Assembly (NCBI GenBank): GCA_000307305.1
Contig: DF158888.1
Location: 1 to 64,000 of the forward strand
DNA from: Enterobacteriaceae bacterium B14
GTDB taxonomy: Bacteria; Pseudomonadota; Gammaproteobacteria; Enterobacterales; Enterobacteriaceae
Length of the DNA stretch: 64,000 nt
Direction of reading: 5' to 3'
Shown here one piece after another: positions 19,167 to 29,315 of this stretch. A program made the position numbers and the translations under genes. Under the pieces are notes generated by a model. It worked only from the letters and a program-made list of their open reading frames with translations, ran no database searches and had not been told where the DNA came from. Each line of letters starts with the position of its first letter. Position 1 is the stretch's first letter.

Positions 19167-20063
19167 ATGTCTTATTTACGATCGGCCGTAAAGCCGTTTA
19201 TGGCTTATAGCCGCCTGCTTGGACGCAGAATTTGGCACGACCGTGTAACGATGGTTTCTGGGCATTTAGCCTATGTGTCTTTGCTCTCTTTAGTGCCTTT
19301 AATTACGGTTGTCTTCTCTCTTTTAGCTGCCTTCCCTGTATTTGCAGAAATCAGTGGCCAGCTAAAAAGCTTTATCTTTAATAACTTTATTCCCACGGCA
19401 GGGGAGACAATTCAGGGCTATCTGGAGCAGTTCGTCGCTAACTCTAACAAAATGACGGCGGTCGGAACCTGTGGCTTGATTGTCACTGCTCTGCTTCTAA
19501 TAAGCTCTGTTGATGATGCTCTAAACCATATTTGGCGTAGCCACAACAAGCGCCCCCTTGTTTTCTCATTCGCTGTTTACTGGATGGTTTTAACATTAGG
19601 GCCGGTGCTTGCAGGGGCAAGCATGGCGATTAGCACCTATTTGCTATCACTAAAGTGGATTAGCGGTACGGGGATTTATGGCCTTGTTGATCAGATCTTA
19701 AGAGTATTTCCTCTGCTACTCTCTTTTGCGACATTTTGGTTATTGTATAGCGTTGTACCGACGGTAAGAGTGAAATCAAAAGATGCGATCATTGGCGCGA
19801 TTGTTGCTGGTGTATTGTTTGAGTTAGGGAAAAAAGCATTCGGCCTGTATGTGACTATGTTCCCTTCTTATCAACTGATTTATGGTGTGTTAGCTGTGAT
19901 TCCCATCTTATTTGTTTGGGTTTATGTTAGTTGGTGCATTGTTTTATTTGGGGCAGAAGTGACGGCAACGTTGGGTGAGTATCGAACATTGAGGCTTAAA
20001 GCTATCGAAGCAGAGCAAAACAGTGCAGAAGAGCCAGACAATAAAGAGATGACAGAGAAATGA
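19167..20063 (+). CDS. yihY: Inner membrane protein YihY (BrkB family)
   Basis: Polytopic membrane protein of the UPF0761/BrkB family, long mistaken for RNase BN; function unsettled. About six hydrophobic segments are visible, with the conserved stretch [19 protein letters not shown] towards the C-terminus. ATG 19167 follows SD AGGAG; the open frame upstream to 19122 lacks an SD. 298 residues. Its stop overlaps the dtd start as ATGA, so the two are translationally coupled. Confidence 0.92.
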   Translation: MSYLRSAVKPFMAYSRLLGRRIWHDRVTMVSGHLAYVSLLSLVPLITVVFSLLAAFPVFAEISGQLKSFIFNNFIPTAGETIQGYLEQFVANSNKMTAVGTCGLIVTALLLISSVDDALNHIWRSHNKRPLVFSFAVYWMVLTLGPVLAGASMAISTYLLSLKWISGTGIYGLVDQILRVFPLLLSFATFWLLYSVVPTVRVKSKDAIIGAIVAGVLFELGKKAFGLYVTMFPSYQLIYGVLAVIPILFVWVYVSWCIVLFGAEVTATLGEYRTLRLKAIEAEQNSAEEPDNKEMTEK

Positions 20064-20497
20064 TAGCGTTAATCCAGCGAGTATTAAGCGCCAGCGTTAC
20101 GGTTGATAACTCCGTCGTTGGTGAAATAGATGGCGGCCTGCTTATCTTACTGGGCGTCGAGCAGGGTGATACAGAGCAGAAAGCAGAACGCCTCCGTGAG
20201 CGTGTTATGGGATATCGTATCTTCAGTGATAGTGAAGGCAAGATGAACCTGAATGTGCAGCAGGCGGGCGGAAGCTTATTAGTTGTCTCCCAGTTTACGC
20301 TGGTGGCAGATACCCAAAAGGGAATGCGCCCGGGCTTCTCCCGTGGTGCTACACCAGATGAGGCTGATAGGCTATATCGCTACTTTGTAGACCAGTGTCG
20401 TAATAGCGATATTAAAACGGAGACGGGGCAGTTTGCTGCGGATATGCAAGTTGCTTTAGTGAATGATGGCCCAGTGACGTTCTGGTTACAGGTCTAA
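20060..20497 (+). CDS. dtd: D-aminoacyl-tRNA deacylase
   Basis: Homodimeric proofreading enzyme that removes D-amino acids (and glycine from mischarged tRNA-Ala) from t[11 protein letters not shown] at residues 77-84 and the Gly-cisPro motif in [11 protein letters not shown] (135-145) form the chiral-rejecting pocket shared across subunits. 145 residues, as in E. coli. Overlaps yihY by 4 nt; the yihY-dtd-yiiD order is the same as in E. coli. Confidence 0.96.
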   Translation: MIALIQRVLSASVTVDNSVVGEIDGGLLILLGVEQGDTEQKAERLRERVMGYRIFSDSEGKMNLNVQQAGGSLLVVSQFTLVADTQKGMRPGFSRGATPDEADRLYRYFVDQCRNSDIKTETGQFAADMQVALVNDGPVTFWLQV

Positions 20498-20583
20498 TAC
20501 GGTTCGAATCATTACGGATATAACACTGCCATTTATACATGGTTTTTTCGAACAAAAATCACGATGTTGATAGGAGAACACCG

Positions 20584-21522
20584 ATGTACCACCTACGTGT
20601 TCCAGTTACCGAGCAGGAATTAAAAGAGTATTACCACTTTCGTTGGGAAATGCTACGAAAGCCGCTGCACCAGCCGATAGGCTCGGAGCGTGATGGTTAT
20701 GACTCTATCGCTCACCATCAAATGGTCGTTGATGAGGCAGGGAAACCCGTTGCTATAGGTCGTTTATATATCAATGCTGATAATGAAGCCTCAATCCGCT
20801 TCTTAGCCGTCGATCCAAACCTTCAAGGCAAAGGGTTAGGTATATTGGTAGCGATGACGCTAGAGTCTGTGGCGCGCCAAGAGGGGGTAAAGCGAGTTGT
20901 GTGTAGTGCGAGGGAAGAGGCCGTCCCTTTCTTCACCAAGCTTGGTTTTGTTGACCGTGGCGAGATAACTACGCCACAAACCACGCCTGTTCGCCACTTC
21001 TTAATGATTAAGCCGATAGAAACACTAGATGATATTTTACACCGTCCAGATTGGTGTGATCAGCTACAGCAAGCATGGTACCAACGTATCCCCTTAAGCG
21101 AGAAAATGGGGGTACGCATTAGCCAATACACCGGGATGCGTTTTGTGACTACGATGCCAGAGTCCGGCAATCTCAATCCTCACCATTCAATCTTTGCGGG
21201 TAGCTTGTTCTCTTTGGCGACCCTGACAGGATGGGGATTAATTTGGCTGCTGTTGCGAGAAAGACATTTGGGGGGAACGATTATTCTTGCCGATGCGCAT
21301 ATTCGCTACAGCAATCCGATATCGGGTAGGCCTAGAGCGATAGCCGATCTCAGCTCATTAAGTGGTGACCTAGATAGATTAGCGAGAGGGCGAAAAGCCA
21401 GAGTTCAGCTTTCGGTAAATCTCTTCGGCAATGAAGATATGGGGGCGGTATTTGAAGGAACGTATATGGTACTGCCTATCGAGCCCGAGTTTCAGCATGA
21501 GCAACCCCTTCACCAAGGGTGA
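20584..21522 (+). CDS. fabY: GNAT-hotdog fusion FabY/YiiD
   Basis: Two-domain protein: N-terminal GNAT acetyltransferase-like fold (about 1-150, with [15 protein letters not shown] as the acyl-CoA loop) and a C-terminal thioesterase-like hotdog domain (YiiD_C, about 160-300). E. coli YiiD has been reported, from memory, to supply an alternative route for starting fatty-acid synthesis and was named FabY; I rate that role less certain than the family. ATG 20584 has SD TAGGAGA and the start [10 protein letters not shown]; the open frame upstream to 20539 is not needed. 312 residues. Confidence 0.88.
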   Translation: MYHLRVPVTEQELKEYYHFRWEMLRKPLHQPIGSERDGYDSIAHHQMVVDEAGKPVAIGRLYINADNEASIRFLAVDPNLQGKGLGILVAMTLESVARQEGVKRVVCSAREEAVPFFTKLGFVDRGEITTPQTTPVRHFLMIKPIETLDDILHRPDWCDQLQQAWYQRIPLSEKMGVRISQYTGMRFVTTMPESGNLNPHHSIFAGSLFSLATLTGWGLIWLLLRERHLGGTIILADAHIRYSNPISGRPRAIADLSSLSGDLDRLARGRKARVQLSVNLFGNEDMGAVFEGTYMVLPIEPEFQHEQPLHQG

Positions 21523-21539
21523 TCTCCCTGTCTCATAAA

Positions 21540-21584
21540 AGAGCGTTTTTCCTCTTATTTCTAGGTTAGAAAAACGCTCTTTTC
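21540..21584 (+). terminator. Terminator after fabY (yiiD), convergent with yicH
   Basis: AGAGCGTTTTTC (21540-21551) pairs with GAAAAACGCTCT (21569-21580), a 12-bp stem followed by TTTT. The A-rich arm also allows function for yicH in the other direction. Confidence 0.75.
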
Positions 21585-21593
21585 TCTTTAGTA

Positions 21594-23387
21594 TTACAAG
21601 AAATCAGGAATATCTGGGCTTCGGGCTGGTGGCTTTTCCATTGGTGCGGTAGGTGGCACGTCTGGTTGTACTGGTTGCGGCATCTCTGATGGTGCTTCGG
21701 CATCGACAACGCCGTTGTGCATGGTCTGGTTTTTCTGGATACCATCGATAGACATATGCAGCGTCCCTTCCACCGTCTGCGTAATGGGGGCAGCGGCGGC
21801 AACCTCACCTTTTAGATTGAGGGTCATGCCGCCGTTGCCATTCAGCAGCGCTGCATCCCAGCCCCACGCCTTCATGACACTGAAAGGCGTAGATTGTCCC
21901 GTCATTGATAGTGTAAATGGCTGATTATTTAGCAGGCTCAATGTCGCCTTCGCCTCGATAAGGCCCGGATTAGTTAAGGCACTGAGGTCGGAGACAGTAA
22001 GCTGGGTACCATCTGCGCTCATTTTTATCGACGGGCGGCGAACATCAATCTTATTGAATGTTGCATCGCTTGCATTGAGCGTTAACTCGCCGTTCCAGAC
22101 ACCTAAGCGGCGGTTTTTAACGAGCACTAAGTTCTTTCCGTAACTGTCCAATTGCGTCATTTGGAAGGGAAAGTCAGGATTAGTATCGATAATCAAATTC
22201 CGGTTGGCCGTCAGTTTTCCGATACTCAACGTTGTTAGCCACTCTGGCAGAGACTCCTGCCAGTAGCTGCGCCAGTCCGCAGGGAGTGTGTACTCTAAAG
22301 CAGCGATAGCGACTTCATCCAATTTCAGCTCCTGCCTGTCACGCAGCCACGAACCATTCACTCGCAGCATGCCACCTTCCCAGCGAGTCGTGAGCTGTTT
22401 AATTTTCAGCTCATTGTCTGAAAGCTCCAGTTTGACTATGGGGTCATTCAAGCTGATATTTTTCGTGATGAGAGTCACGGCGTTCAGATTAAGCGAGCCA
22501 TCATGAGCGAGCCATTTACCCCGCTGGAACTGTGTATTTTTTAATGACAGGTCGAGCTCGTTAAATGACCAGTCTGGTCCTTCCAGCTTGGCATCGATCA
22601 AATCGAAGTTCTGGACGGATAGGTTGGGAAATTGAGAAAACTGCTCCCAGAATGAATCCAATGACTGCGCTGTTTGCCAGCGGATATGGCTCAAACGGAG
22701 ATTATCAATAACCCAGCTACCATCCGGCCGTTGTTCGGCTTTCCCTGTTAGTTGGCCTTGGGCAATATCGGCACCGAAGGTATCGAGATTCAGGTTGCCT
22801 TGTTTAACGGCACCCTTAATCAGTACATTTTGGGCGGCAAGATCATCAATGTTGAATGTTTTGGCACTGAGCTGGAACTGACTTGTGTCACCGAGAATAT
22901 TGCTATCCAGCGGTGCCCAAGGGGAGATTCCAGCGCTAACCCCTGTACCTGTGATACGTCTTTGCTTGTCGGTAATATTTAGCGCGATATCCTGCAAACG
23001 CAGTTGCTCTATCGTAGCGGGCAAAATATCGGTATGAGTACGCTGATTCTCTAAATTAATGTCGAGAGAACCCTCTTGCAGATTCAGAGCTCTTAAACGT
23101 AACAGGCTATTCCAGTGAGGAAAGGCAAAAGTCAGGCTCGCTTTTTTCACCACCAGCGCAGGGGGGTGATTATCTTTCGCCAGAGAGACATCGGCCAGAT
23201 TGAGAGAAAGAGGGGATGAGAGCGAATGATCGATTTTACCGACCGACAATTCATAGTCTGTTGTATCGCTGACCCACAGACTTAGCCAACGAGCGCTAAA
23301 GCTTGTTTGAAGTACGATATACAGCACGATAGCCAAAATGATTGGCAATAAAAGTAGTGTCAGCAGGAGTTTCTTTAAAAATCGCAT
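21594..23387 (-). CDS. yicH: AsmA-family envelope protein YicH
   Basis: Inner-membrane-anchored periplasmic protein of the AsmA-like group, whose large members transport phospholipids to the outer membrane; YicH itself has no defined role. One N-terminal membrane helix (LLLTLLLLPIILAIVLYIVL, residues 8-27), then a long beta-rich periplasmic region, ending in a proline-rich tail (PQPVQPDVPPTAPMEKPP). 597 residues, somewhat longer than E. coli YicH, mostly through the tail. Monocistronic by spacing. Confidence 0.9.
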   Translation of the reverse strand: MRFLKKLLLTLLLLPIILAIVLYIVLQTSFSARWLSLWVSDTTDYELSVGKIDHSLSSPLSLNLADVSLAKDNHPPALVVKKASLTFAFPHWNSLLRLRALNLQEGSLDINLENQRTHTDILPATIEQLRLQDIALNITDKQRRITGTGVSAGISPWAPLDSNILGDTSQFQLSAKTFNIDDLAAQNVLIKGAVKQGNLNLDTFGADIAQGQLTGKAEQRPDGSWVIDNLRLSHIRWQTAQSLDSFWEQFSQFPNLSVQNFDLIDAKLEGPDWSFNELDLSLKNTQFQRGKWLAHDGSLNLNAVTLITKNISLNDPIVKLELSDNELKIKQLTTRWEGGMLRVNGSWLRDRQELKLDEVAIAALEYTLPADWRSYWQESLPEWLTTLSIGKLTANRNLIIDTNPDFPFQMTQLDSYGKNLVLVKNRRLGVWNGELTLNASDATFNKIDVRRPSIKMSADGTQLTVSDLSALTNPGLIEAKATLSLLNNQPFTLSMTGQSTPFSVMKAWGWDAALLNGNGGMTLNLKGEVAAAAPITQTVEGTLHMSIDGIQKNQTMHNGVVDAEAPSEMPQPVQPDVPPTAPMEKPPARSPDIPDFL

Positions 23388-23503
23388 TCAGTTCCATTCC
23401 GCAGTGCTGGTGTAGATGTTATCGAGATGATAAAGCCCTAGTGCCACAATATCGAGGGTTAAAGTGTCAGCAAGTTCTTCTCATGCTAATAACTACAGAC
23501 AAT

Positions 23504-23539
23504 AAAAAAGCGGCCAGAGTTTCATCTCTAGCCGCTTTT
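23504..23539 (-). terminator. Terminator after xanP
   Basis: AAAAGCGGC-C-AGAG (23506-23519) pairs with CTCT-A-GCCGCTTTT (23526-23539) with one C/A mismatch. On the minus strand it ends in a run of T (complement of 23504-23509). Confidence 0.75.
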
Positions 23540-23552
23540 CATCACGAAAGGG

Positions 23553-24944
23553 TTACTTCTTTTCGATAGGTAAGATGAGATTCAGCACAATAGCGGTGAT
23601 CCCACCAGCAGCAATACCAGAGGAGAGAAGCGTTTTCAGCCAATCTGGCGCGAATTGTAAAATCATCGGCTGTTGCGATATGCCAAGGCCGATTGCCAGA
23701 GAAAGGGCAAGGATCATCACCGCACGGCGATCCAGATTCTCGCGGGATACGATACGCACACCCGATGCAGCGATGGTACCGAACATCACCAGTGTTGCAC
23801 CGCCCAAGACAGGCTCAGGGATATGCTGCACGAATCCGCTCACGGCAGGGAATAGCCCAAGAATGATTAACATCAGGGAGACAAAATACCCCACATAACG
23901 GCTGGCAACGCCGGTAAGCTGTATGACGCCATTATTCTGACCGAAGCAGGAGTTAGGGAAGGTGTTAAATACCGCAGAAAGCAGAGAGTTCAACCCGTTT
24001 GCCAAAACGCCACCTTTTAGTCGCTTCATATAAAGCGGGCCTTTCACCGGTTGCTCTGATACATCGGAGGTCGCGGTGATATCACCAATAGTCTCCAACG
24101 ACGTCACCATAAAGATGAGCATCAGTGGAATCAACAAGCTGGCATCAAATCCCAGTCCATAATAAAGCGGGGTTGGGAACACCATCAGCGCGGTTTCCGC
24201 ACTGCTCATATCCGCAGGTAGCATGTCCATAAACCAGGCAAGCAGATAACCGACAGCCATGGCGATGACTAAAGAGGCGACACGCAAGTATGGGTTCTTC
24301 TGGCGGTTCAGGATAACGATAACCAGCAGTACCGCGCCAGCAAGTAGCAGGTTCTGTGGCGAGCCGAAGGTTTTGTTCTCCATTGCACCAGATCCGCCGC
24401 CGATGGAGATAAGGCCCACCTGAATCAGCGACAGGCCGATAATCATCACCACCACACCAGACACGAGCGGTGTAATGATGCGACGGGCTAAATGCAGAAC
24501 ACGAGAAAGAAAAATCTCGGTAAGAGAGGCCACCATCAGCGTACCAAAAAGCGTCGCCATCATGGTTGGGACATCGGCACCGCCATTAGCAAGAGCAACA
24601 CCACCCATGCTCAGTGGCATAACGAAGTTAAAGCTGGTGCCCTGAATGGAGAGTAATCCTGAACCAACAGGTCCCCAAGTTCGAATTTGCAATATAGATG
24701 CTAAGCCGGAGGCAAACAGCGACATACTAATAATATGTTGAGTATCTTCTATCGGTAATTTCAGCGCCTGGCAAATAAGGAGTGCGGGCGTAATTACTGC
24801 GACGAACATCGCAAGAAGGTGCTGCAACGCTGCAAATAATGTTTGGGGAAGAGGTGGGCGGTCGTCTAAATGATAAATCAGCTCACTGCGTGATGTACCA
24901 GAATCCGGTACAGCGTTGTCCTTCTGGAGGGATTTGGGGCTCAT
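23553..24944 (-). CDS. xanP: Xanthine:H+ symporter XanP
   Basis: NCS2/NAT family purine transporter of the inner membrane, with about 14 membrane segments. The family signature is visible: [20 protein letters not shown] early in the chain, the [17 protein letters not shown] motif (NCS2 signature) in the middle. The 463 residues equal E. coli XanP, and neighbours yicH and gltS match. No strong SD before the ATG at 24942-24944. A PurR-like box overlaps its likely -35. Confidence 0.93.
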   Translation of the reverse strand: MSPKSLQKDNAVPDSGTSRSELIYHLDDRPPLPQTLFAALQHLLAMFVAVITPALLICQALKLPIEDTQHIISMSLFASGLASILQIRTWGPVGSGLLSIQGTSFNFVMPLSMGGVALANGGADVPTMMATLFGTLMVASLTEIFLSRVLHLARRIITPLVSGVVVMIIGLSLIQVGLISIGGGSGAMENKTFGSPQNLLLAGAVLLVIVILNRQKNPYLRVASLVIAMAVGYLLAWFMDMLPADMSSAETALMVFPTPLYYGLGFDASLLIPLMLIFMVTSLETIGDITATSDVSEQPVKGPLYMKRLKGGVLANGLNSLLSAVFNTFPNSCFGQNNGVIQLTGVASRYVGYFVSLMLIILGLFPAVSGFVQHIPEPVLGGATLVMFGTIAASGVRIVSRENLDRRAVMILALSLAIGLGISQQPMILQFAPDWLKTLLSSGIAAGGITAIVLNLILPIEKK

Positions 24945-24975
24945 GTGGCAATCTTACTTAGGTTTCAATGCGGGC

Positions 24976-25013
24976 ATTTTAATGATCTTTCCCATAAAAG
25001 CAATCGGTTGCTA
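24976..25013 (-). promoter_or_regulatory. PurR-like operator overlapping the xanP promoter
   Basis: AAGCAATCGGTTGCTA at 24998-25013 fits the PurR consensus ANGCAANCGNTTNCNT in all but its last base. On the minus strand TTGCTT (24998-25003) can act as -35, with a 16-bp spacer and TAAAAT (24976-24981) as -10, so repressor binding would block the promoter. It is about 55 bp upstream of xanP. Confidence 0.6.
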
Positions 25014-25178
25014 ATGCGGCTAGTAACAAATTTAGCATGTGACACCAAGCCACTTTTACACCTTTATTCTTGCATTTTAGTGCTGTTTTCATTTCTAATC
25101 GCTTTTTTCACTGACTTTACGCTCTAACGATACATTTTATAGCGTAGTAATAGTTAATACGATAAGGACGTATGCAGG

Positions 25179-26402
25179 ATGCTTGAGCTTGATACTTACG
25201 GCACGTTAGTTGCTGCTACTTTAGTCCTACTGTTGGGACGAAAGATTGTAAAGTGGGTTCCACTGCTAAGAACTTATACCATTCCAGAGCCTGTCGCAGG
25301 CGGTCTGTTTATTGCACTGTTATTACTTATTTTAAATAAATCAGCGGGCTGGGGTGTTAATTTTGACCCCTCATTGCAAGAACCTCTGATGTTGGCATTT
25401 TTTGCGACTATCGGTTTAAACGCAAACCTTTCAAGTTTAAGAGCGGGTGGTCGAGCGCTGTTCATCTTCCTCTTTGTTGTTGTCGGTTTATTAATCGTTC
25501 AAAACAGTATCGGTATTGCACTTGCCAAAATGCTAGGACTAGATCCTTTAATGGGGCTGCTTGCAGGTTCCATTACATTGTCTGGTGGGCATGGTACAGG
25601 CATTGCTTGGAGTACAAATTTTGCAGAAAAATATGGCTTTTATAATGCACAAGAAGTCGCAATGGCATGTGCCACCTTTGGTTTAGTACTCGGTGGTTTG
25701 ATTGGCGGCCCTGTTGCCCGTTATTTGGTAAAGCATTCATCAACACCTGATGGGCTGCCAGATGATACCGAACTGCCAACGGCGTTCGAAAAGCCTAAAG
25801 CAGCACGCATGATTACCTCCCGTGTCATGGTAGAAACCATCGCCATGATCTCTATCTGTTTAATGGTGGGAACTTATGCTGCTCTTGAATTAAAGGGAAC
25901 GAGATTCGAGCTACCAAAGTTCGTGTGCGTGCTCTTTGTTGGCGTGATTCTCAGCAACTCACTGTCGTTTGCGGGCTTATATAAAGTTTTCGACCGCGCT
26001 GTTTCTGTTTTAGGTAACGTTAGCCTTTCTCTGTTTCTTGCCATGGCGCTGATGAGCTTAAAGCTATGGGAGCTGGCATCTCTTGCTTTACCTATGCTTG
26101 TTATATTAGGCGTTCAGGCCCTGGTTATGGCGCTCTATGCTATTTTCGTTACTTATCGTGTGATGGGGAAAAACTACGATGCAGCGGTACTTGCGGCAGG
26201 TCACTGTGGCTTTGGTTTAGGGGCAACGCCAACGGCTATTGCTAACATGCAGGCGATTACTGATAGGTTCGGTCCATCTCATATCGCATTTCTTGTCGTG
26301 CCGATGGTGGGGGCCTTCTTTATTGATTTGGTTAACTCTGTTGTGATTAATCTATTCCTAAAACTGCCGATGTTTACCCCTGTGGTTTCAAGCGCTCTCT
26401 AG
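25179..26402 (+). CDS. gltS: Sodium/glutamate symporter GltS
   Basis: ESS-family Na+-coupled glutamate transporter of the inner membrane. Two homologous halves, each with a glycine-rich re-entrant loop (LSGGHGTGIAW around residue 135 and AGHCGFGLGATPTAIANM around residue 340), which form the substrate path. 407 residues, about ten membrane segments. ATG 25179 follows AGGA. Divergent from xanP, with which it shares a 234-bp control region. Confidence 0.95.
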   Translation: MLELDTYGTLVAATLVLLLGRKIVKWVPLLRTYTIPEPVAGGLFIALLLLILNKSAGWGVNFDPSLQEPLMLAFFATIGLNANLSSLRAGGRALFIFLFVVVGLLIVQNSIGIALAKMLGLDPLMGLLAGSITLSGGHGTGIAWSTNFAEKYGFYNAQEVAMACATFGLVLGGLIGGPVARYLVKHSSTPDGLPDDTELPTAFEKPKAARMITSRVMVETIAMISICLMVGTYAALELKGTRFELPKFVCVLFVGVILSNSLSFAGLYKVFDRAVSVLGNVSLSLFLAMALMSLKLWELASLALPMLVILGVQALVMALYAIFVTYRVMGKNYDAAVLAAGHCGFGLGATPTAIANMQAITDRFGPSHIAFLVVPMVGAFFIDLVNSVVINLFLKLPMFTPVVSSAL

Positions 26403-26422
26403 CGGATACTCTTTCGTGGGCA

Positions 26423-26460
26423 GATAGCTGATATTGGGTATAAGCCCAATATCAGCTATC
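26423..26460. repeat. Perfect 16-bp inverted repeat between gltS and recG
   Basis: GATAGCTGATATTGGG (26423-26438) and CCCAATATCAGCTATC (26445-26460) pair without mismatch across the 6-nt loop TATAAG. No T-run follows in either direction. It sits between convergent stops and could terminate, block 3' exonucleases, or bind protein. Confidence 0.7.
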
Positions 26461-26530
26461 GACCACTCATACTTAAGTTGCTTTTGATACTCGTTTAACT
26501 TCAATTCAGATATAACTAAATTGTTTTTTA

Positions 26531-28612
26531 TTACGCGTTGGTATAACGAGCGCGTTCAGGAAGCCAGCGCTCAATCAGCGCTTGTGCTTGGGTAGGATAG
26601 TGTTGATGTATGTGACGGGATATTCTTTGAACTTCGGGGATCATAGCCTGATCACGCAGTAAATCAGCCACCTTAAATTCAGCAACACCCGTTTGCCGGG
26701 TGCCAAGTAGCTCGCCCGGCCCCCTAATTTCCAGATCTTTTTGGGCTATAACAAAGCCGTCATTGCTATCGCGTAAAACCTGTAATCGTGTTTGTGCCGT
26801 TTTACTCAGCGGTGTTTTATACAGTAGCACGCAGTGAGAGGCAACAGCCCCTCGGCCCACTCGCCCACGCAATTGATGTAACTGAGCTAGCCCGAGACGT
26901 TCTGGGTTCTCGATAATCATCAGGCTAGCATTAGGTACGTCCACGCCAACTTCAATCACCGTGGTAGCGACTAGCAGATGAATATCGCCCTGTTTAAAGG
27001 CTTGCATGATGTCTTGTTTCTCTTTGGGCTTCATCCTTCCATGAACCAGGTCGACTTTCAGCTCTGGCAAACTCAATTTTAATTCAGCTGCTGTAGCTTC
27101 TGCCGCCTGTGCTTCAAGTACCTCTGATTCATCAATGAGAGTACAGACCCAATATGCTTGCCGATTCTCTGTCAGGCAGGCATTTTTGACTCGCTGAACG
27201 ATGTCATCACGACGAGAATCTGGAATGGCTACGGTTGATACGGGTGTTCGCCCTGGAGGTAATTCGTCTATGACCGATGTATCGAGGTCGGCATAGGCTG
27301 TCATCGCCAGTGTGCGTGGAATGGGGGTGGCTGTCATGATGAGCTGGTGGGGATGATACCCTTGCTCTTCCCCTTTTTCCCATAACGCCAGTCGCTGGTG
27401 AACACCAAAGCGGTGCTGCTCATCGATAATGACCAGTGCTAGCCCATTGAATTCGACTTGCTCTTGAAAAATAGCGTGAGTGCCAACAATCATGGAGACG
27501 CTACCGCTGGCGATCGCCGCCATCTGTTCGGTACGTGCTTTACCTTTCTGTTTTCCTGCCAGCCAACCTACTTCAATACCTAATGGCTCGAACCACTGGC
27601 GGAAATTATTAGCATGTTGTTCTGCAAGTAACTCCGTGGGGGCCATAAGCGCCACCTGTTTGCCATGGGCAATAGCACGTAACGCAGCGAGTGCTGCCAC
27701 CAACGTCTTCCCTGAGCCCACATCCCCTTGAACCAGACGCATCATTGGGTGTGGTTGGTTTAAATCTTGCTCAATTTCCTTAACGACTCGATCTTGAGCA
27801 TCCGTTGGTTTAAAGGGCAATGCGGCAAGAAAACGCTGCTTTAGCTCATCTTTTGGGGCGAACGGGAGGGCATTAAAGCTTTGGGCGCTGGAGCGCGAGG
27901 CCAACATACTCAGATTGTGTGCTAGTAGCTCTTCCATGATTAGGCGGCGTTGAGCGGGGTGTTTCCCCTGTTCAAGGTCGATTAGCTGAATATCCGGCGG
28001 TGGGCGATGGAGGGTGTATATCGCTTCCGGTAGTGGAATCAAACTATGGGTTAGCTCTGTGGGCAGTAGCTCTGCAATGGGGCAGGTATCGAGCAACTCT
28101 AACGCTTGATCGGTTAATTTACGCAGAATAGCCTGACGAACCCCCTCCGTTGTGGGGTAAACCGGCGTCAGTGATTCAGCCAGATTTACGGAAAGGCCAT
28201 TAGCTTGAACACGGTATTCGGGATGGATAATCTCTGCGCCTTGAGCACCTCGCTTTATCTCCCCGTAGGCAACCACTTGCTTACCGGGAGAGAGGCTGTT
28301 CTTCATTGCGGCACTGAAATTGAAGAAGCGCATTGTCAGCACGCCGCTACCATCGCTTATCTGGCAGGTTAACATTCTGCGCCTGCCGAAGCTGATATCA
28401 GTACGCAAGACTTCACCACCAACGGTGGCGTGCAGGCCTGGCAAAAGTTCGCCTATGGGGTAAAGCTGAGTACGGTCTTCATACCGAAGAGGGAGATGGA
28501 GAAGCAGATCTTGAATCGTTTCTAGGCCGATTTTGGCAAGTTTATCGGCGAGGCTTGCACCGACGCCAGAGAGTGTCGTTAGTGGAACGGCATCCAACAA
28601 ACGGCCTTTCAT
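26531..28612 (-). CDS. recG: ATP-dependent DNA helicase RecG
   Basis: Branch-migrating helicase that regresses stalled forks and processes Holliday junctions and R-loops. N-terminal wedge domain, then helicase motifs: Walker A GDVGSGKT (296-303), DEQH box (397-400), GRVGRG motif VI and the TRG region near the C-terminus (RQTGVAEFKVADL). 693 residues as in E. coli. Last gene of the gmk-rpoZ-spoT-trmH-recG operon, starting 3 bp after trmH. Confidence 0.97.
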   Translation of the reverse strand: MKGRLLDAVPLTTLSGVGASLADKLAKIGLETIQDLLLHLPLRYEDRTQLYPIGELLPGLHATVGGEVLRTDISFGRRRMLTCQISDGSGVLTMRFFNFSAAMKNSLSPGKQVVAYGEIKRGAQGAEIIHPEYRVQANGLSVNLAESLTPVYPTTEGVRQAILRKLTDQALELLDTCPIAELLPTELTHSLIPLPEAIYTLHRPPPDIQLIDLEQGKHPAQRRLIMEELLAHNLSMLASRSSAQSFNALPFAPKDELKQRFLAALPFKPTDAQDRVVKEIEQDLNQPHPMMRLVQGDVGSGKTLVAALAALRAIAHGKQVALMAPTELLAEQHANNFRQWFEPLGIEVGWLAGKQKGKARTEQMAAIASGSVSMIVGTHAIFQEQVEFNGLALVIIDEQHRFGVHQRLALWEKGEEQGYHPHQLIMTATPIPRTLAMTAYADLDTSVIDELPPGRTPVSTVAIPDSRRDDIVQRVKNACLTENRQAYWVCTLIDESEVLEAQAAEATAAELKLSLPELKVDLVHGRMKPKEKQDIMQAFKQGDIHLLVATTVIEVGVDVPNASLMIIENPERLGLAQLHQLRGRVGRGAVASHCVLLYKTPLSKTAQTRLQVLRDSNDGFVIAQKDLEIRGPGELLGTRQTGVAEFKVADLLRDQAMIPEVQRISRHIHQHYPTQAQALIERWLPERARYTNA

Positions 28613-28615
28613 CGG

Positions 28616-29311
28616 TTATTGCCCTTTGGTTGCTTGCATGGCTGCCCACCAATCATCATCTGCAATTATTTGCCCTTCGCCATCAATATGAGGTGGTGGT
28701 AGCCCTTTATTTTGGGCCACTCGGGCTAAAACAGGATAACCACCCTCGAACAATAAGCGTTGTTGTTCATCGGGGGCGAGCTGGCTGCTGGTACGTTGAT
28801 ACATGCCAGCGATCTCTCTCTGGCGCTGGGCTTCATACAAAATCAGCGCCGAAGCAACGGAGACATTGAGGGACTGTACCATGCCGATCATCGGAATAAT
28901 GATGTCTTGATCGGCTAACGCCAGTGCCTCTTTCGAGATGCCTGTTTTTTCTTGCCCCATCAAAATACAGGTTGGACGGGTATAGTCTATCTGGCGAAAA
29001 TCCACGGCTTTATCTGAAAGATTGGTTGCCAGTATCTGCATACCTTGAGCTTTCAAATGATGAATAGCGCTACCGATATTTGGGTGTGTTTTCACCTGCA
29101 CCCAACTGTTACTGCCTGCGGCGGAGGCAACCTGCGTCTTCATTCTACTGCCTGGCCATACTGCGTGAACTTGATGCACACCTACGGCATCGGCAGTACG
29201 GATAACGGCGGAGACATTATGAGGTTTATGGACTTGCTCTAAACAGACAGTTAAATCGGGCTGACGAATGGCGAGCATGTGACAGATTCGCGCATAGCGT
29301 TGGGGGGTCAT
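28616..29311 (-). CDS. trmH: tRNA (guanosine-18-2'-O)-methyltransferase TrmH
   Basis: SPOUT-class enzyme that 2'-O-methylates G18 in the D-loop of tRNAs. The knotted methyltransferase core shows the SPOUT motifs NVSAVIRTADAVG (about 33-45), ILMGQEKTGIS (about 135-145) and IPMIGMVQSLNVSVASALIL (about 158-177). 231 residues. Starts 4 bp after the spoT stop and ends 3 bp before recG: tightly packed operon. Confidence 0.96.
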   Translation of the reverse strand: MTPQRYARICHMLAIRQPDLTVCLEQVHKPHNVSAVIRTADAVGVHQVHAVWPGSRMKTQVASAAGSNSWVQVKTHPNIGSAIHHLKAQGMQILATNLSDKAVDFRQIDYTRPTCILMGQEKTGISKEALALADQDIIIPMIGMVQSLNVSVASALILYEAQRQREIAGMYQRTSSQLAPDEQQRLLFEGGYPVLARVAQNKGLPPPHIDGEGQIIADDDWWAAMQATKGQ

Positions 29312-29315
29312 AAGC

